Part shown: in pieces, positions 1-4,569 of the stretch
How the letters are laid out: every line of letters starts with the position of its first letter
How positions within the stretch are numbered: the first letter of the stretch is position 1
Source: CAIKMD01 sp035533255
Lineage (GTDB): Bacteria > Pseudomonadota > Alphaproteobacteria > ATCC43930 > CGMCC-115725
Assembly: GCA_035533255.1 (NCBI GenBank)
Contig: DATLUE010000303.1
Coordinates: 1 to 6,083, forward strand
Direction: 5' to 3'
DNA: 6,083 nucleotides
Translations under genes and position numbers: made by a program
Notes under the pieces: generated by a model
What the model saw: only the letters and a program-made list of their open reading frames with translations
Told to the model about the DNA's origin: nothing
Database searches by the model: none

Positions 1-1
1 G

Positions 2-163
2 CGCGAGTATCAGAGCATCATCGCGGCGCCGATCGTACGGCATGGGCTGAAAGCCAACCGGAAGACCCTCGAGACCTGTGCCCAATATTCCTACGAGCAG
101 GGCCTCACGCCTCGCCTGATGAAGTTGGAAGAGCTTTTCGCGCCCTCGACGCTGAACGAATAG
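2..163 (+). CDS. 3' end of a substrate-binding / 4,5-dihydroxyphthalate decarboxylase-like protein (partial)
   Basis: Only the last 53 codons and a TAG stop lie in the window; the gene enters from the left edge. The visible tail contains a stretch reading HGLKANRKTLETCAQYSYEQ, followed by GLTPRL and then EELFAPSTL. That arrangement is typical of the C-terminus of proteins annotated as 4,5-dihydroxyphthalate decarboxylase or as the related ABC-transporter substrate-binding proteins, which share a periplasmic-binding-protein type II fold. The assignment rests on recalled family resemblance of this short tail, so the exact function (decarboxylase or solute binding) cannot be decided. It reads in the same direction as the catabolic genes beginning at 2445 and may once have been closer to them. 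The intervening 355-2264 block differs in base composition. Confidence 0.62.
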   Translation, partial: REYQSIIAAPIVRHGLKANRKTLETCAQYSYEQGLTPRLMKLEELFAPSTLNE

Positions 164-354
164 CCGGCGGAAGCCGCTAAGAACCGGCCGCCGGACCAAT
201 TTGCCGCCAAGCGACGCTTCCGGGGGTGTTTCGGACCCTCAAACGGTTGGCGATACCGCACGCGCGCGGCCGACGGTGATGTGCCCGCTCGGCAGGTTCG
301 CCTTGTTCAAGGCGGATGGTTTGCGTTGGTCGTCGGGGATACGGGCTATAGCCG
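164..354. other. Intergenic stretch without a supportable gene
   Basis: No convincing coding region is seen here. A plus-strand open frame runs from 201 to 593, but it is rich in Arg, Ser and Pro, has no recognisable motif, and lies antisense to the HTH gene at 355-606, so it is treated as a shadow. Near the right end is a perfect 10-bp palindrome, GGCTATAGCC (344-353). Next to it is a short stem-loop, GCCGC-N5-GCGGC (351-365), overlapping the stop codon of the leftward HTH operon. No T-tract follows it on the minus strand, so terminator function is doubtful. Confidence 0.4.
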
Positions 355-606
355 CTATCTGCGGCGCGTCGGTGTCAGCAGTGTGCGGACGCTGGTCACC
401 GGAGAGCCAACAATCTCAGCGATATCCCCGGCGTTCAACCCCAAGTCCGCAAGGTAATGCACAATCTCGGAGACGCCGGTCCGTCGCTTGGTCGCTCGCT
501 CGAATGATTTTTCGCCCAGTAGTTGCTTTATCGAGAGAGAGATTAAGACATTTAGCTTCGCCGAAATCTGCACAGCTACTCCGTCATCGGTAACCTTACT
601 CGCCAT
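355..606 (-). CDS. Small HTH protein D (83 aa), last gene of the HTH operon
   Basis: This is an 83-aa predicted DNA-binding protein and the promoter-distal member of four tandem paralogs. Residues 18-30 form a short hydrophobic helix (LNVLISLSIKQLL). Residues 52-77 form an HTH resembling sigma-70 region 4 or LuxR-type HTHs, with LADLGLNAGDIAEIVG leading into a recognition helix around residues 70-77. The C-terminus is basic (TPTRRR). The ATG at 606 was chosen because AGGGG lies 6 nt upstream and it gives only an 11-nt overlap with the preceding gene's end (596). An in-frame ATG at 651 would add 15 residues and sit deep inside the upstream gene. Like protein A, it has an insertion between the hydrophobic helix and the HTH. 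No catalytic motif is present. The role is probably transcriptional control, but this is inference. Confidence 0.75.
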   Translation of the reverse strand: MASKVTDDGVAVQISAKLNVLISLSIKQLLGEKSFERATKRRTGVSEIVHYLADLGLNAGDIAEIVGSPVTSVRTLLTPTRRR

Positions 607-775
607 CGTTGACCCCTTTGAGCATTTTACCGACAGTGGCTGTAGCGACATGGATATGCTTGCCGATATCCACCTGTCGAACGCCCCTGCTTGCTAGTTG
701 CAGTGCTAGCAGATGCTGTAGAAGACTAATGATCGTGTCGAGTTTTTCGGCGACTTCGCTATCAGCATTCTTCAT
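596..775 (-). CDS. Small HTH protein C (59 aa)
   Basis: This is the third gene of the leftward HTH operon. The 59-aa product has a hydrophobic leucine-rich helix (KLDTIISLLQHLLALQL, residues 11-27) that runs directly into an HTH (residues 27-52). G31, I37 and V48 occupy the same columns as in the three sister proteins. The ATG at 775 has AGGAG eight nt upstream and is preferred. A GTG at 784 would give a 4-nt GTGA overlap with the upstream stop but has essentially no spacing from the ribosome-binding site. Either way the gene is tightly coupled to its upstream neighbour, and its 3' end overlaps the next gene by 11 nt. It is a short-form paralog like protein B. The function is not recognised; DNA binding is inferred from the fold pattern. 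Confidence 0.75.
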   Translation of the reverse strand: MKNADSEVAEKLDTIISLLQHLLALQLASRGVRQVDIGKHIHVATATVGKMLKGVNDGE

Positions 776-780
776 CAGTT

Positions 781-942
781 TCACTCCTTCTGCTTTTTAA
801 TAAGCTTTGCGATACGGCTCACACGGTGAATATCCACTCCGGCAATTTGTCGGATCTGATGCTGACCTACTCCAGCCAATGCCAATTGCACGATGATGAG
901 GTCTTGTAGAAGGTCTTCGACGCTCCGTTGCTTCTGAGCCAT
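781..942 (-). CDS. Small HTH protein B (53 aa)
   Basis: This is a very small gene that automated annotation would easily miss. It starts at the ATG at 942, immediately after the TAA of the upstream gene (TAAATG junction). AGGA lies about 5 nt upstream of the start. The 53-aa product has an N-terminal amphipathic or hydrophobic helix (VEDLLQDLIIVQLALAG, residues 8-24) and an HTH at residues 20-45. G24, I30 and V41 match the columns conserved in the other three proteins of the operon. The C-terminus is basic (KLIKKQKE). Its reality rests on tight packing between two related genes, a plausible ribosome-binding site and the gapless alignment with its neighbours. No family name is recognised. Confidence 0.72.
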   Translation of the reverse strand: MAQKQRSVEDLLQDLIIVQLALAGVGQHQIRQIAGVDIHRVSRIAKLIKKQKE

Positions 943-1164
943 TTATTTCCTGCCTTTTGCCTGTTTGCGTAGGCCTGATAGTTCTTTGTTGATGTGTGTA
1001 CTTGTCTTCCCGAGGATTTCCGCAATCTCAATGGGTCGTAGACCGAGGTTGCTCAACGTTTCGATTTGCTGCCGCAGATGCATTTGGTTTTCGCCACCGC
1101 GGATGAGTACCGCGATGATTACTTTGAGTAACCGATTTGTTGACTCCATCGAATCAGAACCCAT
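943..1164 (-). CDS. Small HTH protein A (73 aa), first gene of the HTH operon
   Basis: This is the promoter-proximal gene of the four-gene leftward operon. The 73-aa product has a hydrophobic helix (NRLLKVIIAVLI, residues 10-21), a polar linker, and an HTH at residues 37-62 reading LSNLGLRPIEIAEILG plus a recognition helix (TSTHINKEL). It ends in a basic tail, LRKQAKGRK. The HTH resembles sigma-70 region 4 and LuxR-type HTHs, but the protein lacks any other sigma or receiver domain. The ATG at 1164 was chosen because GGAG lies 8 nt upstream and the proposed promoter would start transcription about 30 nt before it. A longer frame back to a TTG at 1230 would run through the promoter. A downstream ATG at 1149 has a poorer leader. 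The likely role is transcriptional control, possibly of its own divergent region. Confidence 0.82.
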   Translation of the reverse strand: MGSDSMESTNRLLKVIIAVLIRGGENQMHLRQQIETLSNLGLRPIEIAEILGKTSTHINKELSGLRKQAKGRK

Positions 1165-1200
1165 AATTTTTGCTCCAATCTTCCTTCGGGCCGTTTGATA

Positions 1201-1230
1201 ATAATACGGACAGGTAATGCCGTAGGACAA
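1201..1230 (-). promoter_or_regulatory. Putative sigma-70-type promoter for the HTH operon
   Basis: On the minus strand, a -35 box TTGTCC (1225-1230, 4 of 6 matches to TTGACA) and a -10 box TATTAT (1201-1206, 5 of 6 matches to TATAAT) are separated by 18 nt. Transcription would start near 1194, leaving a leader of about 30 nt with the ribosome-binding site GGAG before the ATG at 1164. The -35 box lies inside the loop of the inverted repeat at 1216-1241. Confidence 0.5.
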
Positions 1231-1241
1231 TATGCGGCATT
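1216..1241. promoter_or_regulatory. Inverted repeat flanking the HTH-operon -35 box (candidate operator)
   Basis: AATGCCG (1216-1222) and its exact reverse complement CGGCATT (1235-1241) are separated by 12 nt. Centre-to-centre spacing is 19 nt, close to two helical turns, which suits a dimeric HTH regulator touching two successive major grooves. The loop contains the proposed -35 box of the leftward promoter, so occupancy could block transcription. Autoregulation by one of the HTH proteins is inference. Confidence 0.45.
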
Positions 1242-1271
1242 TATTGTTTTAACACAGATAGTTAATGGAAC

Positions 1272-1300
1272 TGTTCAAGTTACCAATTCAAGAATATAAT
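1272..1300 (+). promoter_or_regulatory. Putative promoter for the 300-aa winged-helix gene
   Basis: A perfect -10 consensus TATAAT lies at 1295-1300. With a 17-nt spacer the -35 would be TGTTCA (1272-1277), only 3 of 6 matches. The hexamer TTCAAG occurs twice just upstream (1274-1279 and 1287-1292), 13 bp apart. A start near 1307 would give a leader of about 55 nt. The weak -35 suggests low basal activity or dependence on an activator (inference). Confidence 0.5.
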
Positions 1301-1305
1301 TGATC

Positions 1306-1347
1306 GAGCGAAGCGATTCGTGCTCCGCAATCAGTCAGAATAATTCT
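1306..1347 (+). promoter_or_regulatory. Leader of the 300-aa gene with a stem-loop and a small palindrome
   Basis: Right after the expected transcription start, GAGC-GAA (1306-1312) can pair with TTC-GCTC (1317-1325) around a GCGA tetraloop of the GNRA class, with a 2-nt bulge. Further on, AGAAT-A-ATTCT (1337-1347) is a perfect 5-1-5 palindrome abutting the ribosome-binding site AGGGA (1348-1352). Both are short. They could be an operator or a translation-control structure, or chance. Confidence 0.3.
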
Positions 1348-1361
1348 AGGGACGCATCGCC

Positions 1362-2264
1362 ATGGCGAATGCCATCGAAGTATCGGATTCGATCTCGAAC
1401 CTTAATGAACAGCTCGAAGTCGCCGCCAAGGCCGTTGGGAGGTCCGAGGTGAGGCGAAAGGTATTCAGCGCAATCTATTATCACAAAGCAAAGCGCAAAA
1501 CGGTAAGCCAGATCGTCGAGCGCACAAAGCTACCACGGCTGCGTGTCCTTCAAGAGGCGAGACATCTTGCTCGGAAGGGTGTTGTTCGTCAGGTAAAGGT
1601 GCCTGGTGCGGAGACAGCCTACGAAATGATCGAGATTTTCCACGCCCATAAACCGCAGATACTCAGCCTTGCCGGCAATCCCAAAAAGCTGGCCGATCTG
1701 CCGACCAAGAGGAAACTCAGAGTCGCATCGGTTAAGGTTGTGACGATCCCCGCTACAACCGCCAAAGTACGACAGATTACAATCGACGATGTGCAATCGT
1801 TTGCGAAAGTGCGCAAAGTCAGTACCTCCGATTACCTTCCACCATCGTTGAGCGAGGACCGGTTCAAGCGCGGAGTACAGGCGATAGTCGGCGAGCCCGG
1901 CAAGTTCAAGGATTGGGGCGGTGAGAAGAGCGATCTTTACACAACACGGCTTCGGATCAATGGCAAGCGGATTCCTGCCGCTTTCGCATTCAAAGGCCCT
2001 GGACTTAAAGGCAAGTTGGTACCCGGGAAGATGGGCAAGAACGGCGATCAAGCGCAGCGACTTTTGCAGGAAGAGGCACAAGTTTTTTTTGTACAGCATT
2101 GGCGCGAGATCGATCCGTCCGTCGCGGACTTGCTGCAAAGATTGGCGACAGCGAAGTCCGTCACAAACGGGAGTCAAATCATGTTCGGAATTATCGACGG
2201 AAATGATTCTGAACGCCTACGTCTCGCTTACCCTGACAAATTCGGCCGCAAGTCGCGTCGGTGA
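1362..2264 (+). CDS. 300-aa winged-helix protein with an uncharacterised, possibly nuclease-like C-terminal domain
   Basis: The gene is not recognised as any named family. Residues about 29-82 form a winged HTH: SEVRRKVFSAIYYHK, TVSQIVERTKLPRLRVLQEA as recognition region, then GVVRQVKVPGAETAYEM as wing. A conserved-looking patch follows (FHAHKPQILSLAGNP, residues 93-107), then a linker. The C-terminal domain (about 165-295) carries KDWGGEKSDLYTTRL, AAFAFKGPG, KMGKNGDQAQRLL, VFFVQHW and QIMFGIIDG. The apparent helix-strand-strand-helix-strand order, D191 and the strand ending in K211 recall PD-(D/E)xK nucleases. However, the acidic residue two before the lysine is replaced (A209), so activity is uncertain. 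ATG 1362 has AGGGA nine nt upstream. It is transcribed divergently from the four HTH genes, shares their lower GC, and differs from the flanking catabolic genes. Defence, mobile-element or regulatory roles are all possible. Confidence 0.85.
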   Translation: MANAIEVSDSISNLNEQLEVAAKAVGRSEVRRKVFSAIYYHKAKRKTVSQIVERTKLPRLRVLQEARHLARKGVVRQVKVPGAETAYEMIEIFHAHKPQILSLAGNPKKLADLPTKRKLRVASVKVVTIPATTAKVRQITIDDVQSFAKVRKVSTSDYLPPSLSEDRFKRGVQAIVGEPGKFKDWGGEKSDLYTTRLRINGKRIPAAFAFKGPGLKGKLVPGKMGKNGDQAQRLLQEEAQVFFVQHWREIDPSVADLLQRLATAKSVTNGSQIMFGIIDGNDSERLRLAYPDKFGRKSRR

Positions 2265-2334
2265 AAGGCCGTGCCACGCAAAGTACGCTTCCCTATCTAA
2301 ATCGGATTCTCGTCTGCCACTAGCCGACCGTCCC

Positions 2335-2362
2335 CTGACAAAAAGAACCTCCATGCTATAAC
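2335..2362 (+). promoter_or_regulatory. Putative promoter of the flavin monooxygenase - Rieske operon
   Basis: CTGACA (2335-2340, 5 of 6 matches to the -35 consensus) and TATAAC (2357-2362, 5 of 6 matches to the -10 consensus) are spaced by 16 nt. The start would be near 2369, leaving a leader of about 76 nt before the ATG at 2445. The promoter lies just after the winged-helix gene, so the catabolic operon appears to have its own start rather than relying on read-through. Confidence 0.55.
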
Positions 2363-2444
2363 ACCCACGCTACGAGGCATGACGGGTGGCGGCAGTCGCG
2401 GCTGTCCTCAGTTTGACAAAGAAAATAAGACGGAAAGCACTGCC

Positions 2445-3422
2445 ATGAAGTTCTGCATGCATCTCAGCACCCGCATCCAAGACAAACGCAACGAGCTTCC
2501 GCTCATCAACTGCATGACCGACCTTGCGCTCGAGGCGGATACCGGCGGGTTCGGCGCGATCTCGCTGACCGAGCATCACCTCCACGAGAACCAAGGCTAT
2601 CAGAATTCGCTCTTGTTCGCCTGCGCGCTCGCGCCTCGGCTGACGCAGGCAACGCTCGTTCTCGCCACGGTGAACCCGGCGCTGCATCACCCGGTGCGGC
2701 TGGTCGAGTCGTGCAACCTGATCGACCAGCTCAACGCCGGGCGGCTCGTCGTCGTTTTCGGCTCGGGATTCAAGGACACCGACCTGGTCGCCTTCGGGCG
2801 CAACCTCGCCGAGCGCAGCGCCCTGTTCGAGCAGGGGATGCGCACGGTCGTCGACATCTGGAACTACGACGGCACGGGCGGACCGCTCGACTTCGCGGTC
2901 GGCGCCGACCGCGGCAGGATCGACGTCGCGGTCAACCCATCGTCCTTCCGCAAGCCGCGCCCCATCCTCGGACGCGGAACCCTCAATCCGGCAGCGGTTG
3001 CCGATGCCGCCGCGCGCGGCTGGCCGGTGTTCACGGCGATCAAAGACCCCGCCGGCGCGCGCGAGCGGATGGCCGGCTATCATGCGGCGCTGGCGGCCTC
3101 CGGGCACGATGCGGAGACGATCGCGCTCGCCCGGGAATGGTCGGGGGTGGGCAAGGCGGTGCATGTGGCGGAGACCGACGCACAGGCGAGGTCCGAGGCC
3201 GAGGCCTTCTTCGCCAAGAACCCGAGCGGGGCGATTGCGCGCAACGCCGATGACATGATCTGCGGCAGCCCGGACACCGTGACCCGCACGATGCGCGCTT
3301 TTGCAGCGGCCGGCGTGGGGGTGATGACCTGCGGGTTCCTCATCGACATCGAAAACCCGGCGCAGCTTCGCCGCAGCGTTCGCCTGTTCAAGGAACAGGT
3401 CATCCCGGGGGTGGCGGCGTGA
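2445..3422 (+). CDS. LLM-class flavin-dependent oxidoreductase (bacterial luciferase-like monooxygenase)
   Basis: This is a 325-aa cytoplasmic enzyme of the bacterial luciferase-like superfamily (TIM-barrel, uses reduced FMN or F420 supplied by a partner). N-terminal hallmarks are GGFGAISLTEHHLHENQGY, with the EHH typical of the family, then TLVLATVNPALHHPVRLVES and the family signature LIDQLNAGRLVVVFGSGF. Later comes the usual C-terminal helix pattern ICGSPDTVTRTMRAFAAAGV, reading G-(S/T)-P-(D/E)-x-V. The ATG at 2445 was chosen because the family start (MKFCMHLSTR) begins there, although the upstream ribosome-binding site (GGAAAG) is weak. An in-frame ATG at 2379 would add 22 non-homologous-looking residues. 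The gene is followed 41 nt later by a Rieske oxygenase gene on the same strand, suggesting one operon for oxidising an organic substrate. The substrate cannot be inferred, and no flavin reductase is visible. Confidence 0.9.
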   Translation: MKFCMHLSTRIQDKRNELPLINCMTDLALEADTGGFGAISLTEHHLHENQGYQNSLLFACALAPRLTQATLVLATVNPALHHPVRLVESCNLIDQLNAGRLVVVFGSGFKDTDLVAFGRNLAERSALFEQGMRTVVDIWNYDGTGGPLDFAVGADRGRIDVAVNPSSFRKPRPILGRGTLNPAAVADAAARGWPVFTAIKDPAGARERMAGYHAALAASGHDAETIALAREWSGVGKAVHVAETDAQARSEAEAFFAKNPSGAIARNADDMICGSPDTVTRTMRAFAAAGVGVMTCGFLIDIENPAQLRRSVRLFKEQVIPGVAA

Positions 3423-3463
3423 AGCGATATCCCTCTGCCGGCTGAACAATTCGGAGGCTCGCC

Positions 3464-4522
3464 ATGTTCCCGCGCAATTTCTGGTACGTCGCCGCCTGGG
3501 ATTGGGAGGTGCGGCGGCAGGAACTGATGCCGCGCACCATCTGCAACGAGCCGATCGTCTTCTGGCGCCGCGAAGACGGCACGCCCGCCGCGCTCGAGGA
3601 TCGCTGCTGTCATCGGCACATGCCGCTGTCGCACGGCAAGCTGCGCGGCAGCGACGTCGAATGCCTATATCACGGCCTGGTTTATGACGGCAGCGGCGCC
3701 TGCATCCGCATCCCGAGCCAGAAGGCGATCCCGCCTGCGGCGCGCGTGCGGTCCTATCCGGTGGTCGAGCGTTATCACTGGATTTGGATCTGGATGGGCG
3801 ATCCGGCCTTGGCCGACCCGAGCCTCATCGAGGATTTCCATTGGATGGACGATCCGGCCTGGCGCGCGCGGGGCGAGCGGCTCGACCTCAAAGGCAATTA
3901 CCTGCTGATCGTCGAGAACCTGCTCGACCTGACGCATCTGCAATTCGTTCATCCGACGACGCTCGGCACCCAGGCGATCGCCGGCAATCCGATCAAGACC
4001 GAGCGCGACGAGAGCCGCGTGCGCGTCACGCGCTGGATGCTCGATCACACGGCGCCGCCGTTCTTCCAGAAGGCCGGCGGCATCGGCCCCGACGAGCGGG
4101 TCGATCGCTGGCAGGTCATCGACTACACCCCGCCCGCTTTCGTCCGGCTCGACGTCGGCTGCGCGCGCACCGGCACCGGCGCACCCGAGGGCGATCGCTC
4201 GCAAGGCATCTCGATGCGCAATCTCAACGCGATCACGCCCGAGACCGAGACGACGACGCATTATTTCTGGGCGCAGGCGCATAATTTCGCGCTCGTCGAC
4301 CCGACCGTCAGCGAGCTGATCTTTCGCCAGGTGCATACCGCCTTCATGGAAGACCTTGCCGTGATCGAGGCGCAGCAGGGGACGATGCGCGCCTATGGCA
4401 ACGCGCTGCCCGCTTCGGTCGATCTCAATCAGGATGCGGGCGGCATCCAGGCGCGGCGCATCGTCGACGTGATCCTCGCCGCCGAGCGCGACGCGGCGCG
4501 CGGGACCTTGCGCGCGGTCTAG
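3464..4522 (+). CDS. Rieske non-heme iron oxygenase, vanillate O-demethylase/phthalate dioxygenase type
   Basis: This is a 352-aa oxygenase alpha subunit that would insert one or both atoms of O2 into, or demethylate, an aromatic-type substrate, using electrons from a separate reductase. The Rieske [2Fe-2S] ligands are C48 and H50 (DRCCHRHMPLSHGKL) and C67 and H70 (VECLYHGLVYDG). The mononuclear iron site is in ENLLDLTHLQFVHPTTLG: D155 as likely electron bridge, H158 and H163 as ligands, with D297 in FMEDLAVIEAQQ as the probable third ligand. Length and layout match the VanA, phthalate dioxygenase and dicamba monooxygenase group (Rieske domain plus VanA-type C-terminal catalytic domain), which has no beta subunit. 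GGAGG lies 6 nt before the ATG. It is probably co-transcribed with the flavin monooxygenase. All catalytic residues are present, so it should be active. The reductase is not in the window. Confidence 0.94.
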   Translation: MFPRNFWYVAAWDWEVRRQELMPRTICNEPIVFWRREDGTPAALEDRCCHRHMPLSHGKLRGSDVECLYHGLVYDGSGACIRIPSQKAIPPAARVRSYPVVERYHWIWIWMGDPALADPSLIEDFHWMDDPAWRARGERLDLKGNYLLIVENLLDLTHLQFVHPTTLGTQAIAGNPIKTERDESRVRVTRWMLDHTAPPFFQKAGGIGPDERVDRWQVIDYTPPAFVRLDVGCARTGTGAPEGDRSQGISMRNLNAITPETETTTHYFWAQAHNFALVDPTVSELIFRQVHTAFMEDLAVIEAQQGTMRAYGNALPASVDLNQDAGGIQARRIVDVILAAERDAARGTLRAV

Positions 4523-4532
4523 CGCATTATTC

Positions 4533-4569
4533 GGGCGCGCTGAATCAACGCCCGCGCGCTAATTCAGCG
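4533..4569. terminator. Overlapping stem-loops between convergent genes (possible bidirectional terminator)
   Basis: The 36-nt gap between two convergent stop codons holds competing inverted repeats. CGCTGAAT (4538-4545) pairs with ATTCAGCG (4562-4569). GCGCGC (4535-4540) pairs with GCGCGC (4554-4559). GGGCG (4533-4537) pairs with CGCCC (4549-4553). There is no clear T-tract on either side, so factor-independent termination is uncertain, but the position between converging transcripts fits. Confidence 0.4.

Noticed and set aside
201..593. Open frame of 130 codons on the plus strand
   Set aside because: It overlaps HTH gene D on the opposite strand. It is rich in Arg, Ser and Pro without recognisable secondary structure and has no good ribosome-binding site.
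1274..1292. Direct repeat TTCAAG spaced 13 bp, considered as iteron or CRISPR-like
   Set aside because: There are only two copies of six bases. It is noted as a possible regulator site, but there is no array or origin-like structure.
1530..2177. Open frame of 215 codons on the minus strand
   Set aside because: It lies antisense inside the 300-aa winged-helix gene. The plus-strand product has coherent domains; the minus-strand one does not.
214..2292. Shared 8-mer ACGCTTCC at 214-221 and 2285-2292, flanking the low-GC block
   Set aside because: An 8-bp match between two stretches of this length is expected by chance, and neither copy lies in a recognisable attachment site or terminal repeat.
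2413..2418. Perfect -35 consensus TTGACA before the flavin monooxygenase gene
   Set aside because: No -10-like hexamer lies 16-18 nt downstream, and transcription would start at or inside the gene. CTGACA-N16-TATAAC at 2335-2362 is a better promoter.
2370..3449. Long open frame of 359 codons on the minus strand
   Set aside because: It is fully antisense to the well-supported flavin monooxygenase. Composition is Arg/Ala/Glu/Gly-rich as expected of a high-GC shadow, and no domain motif is seen.
3665..4336. Open frame of 223 codons on the minus strand
   Set aside because: It is antisense to the Rieske oxygenase with its complete iron-ligand set and has no motif of its own.
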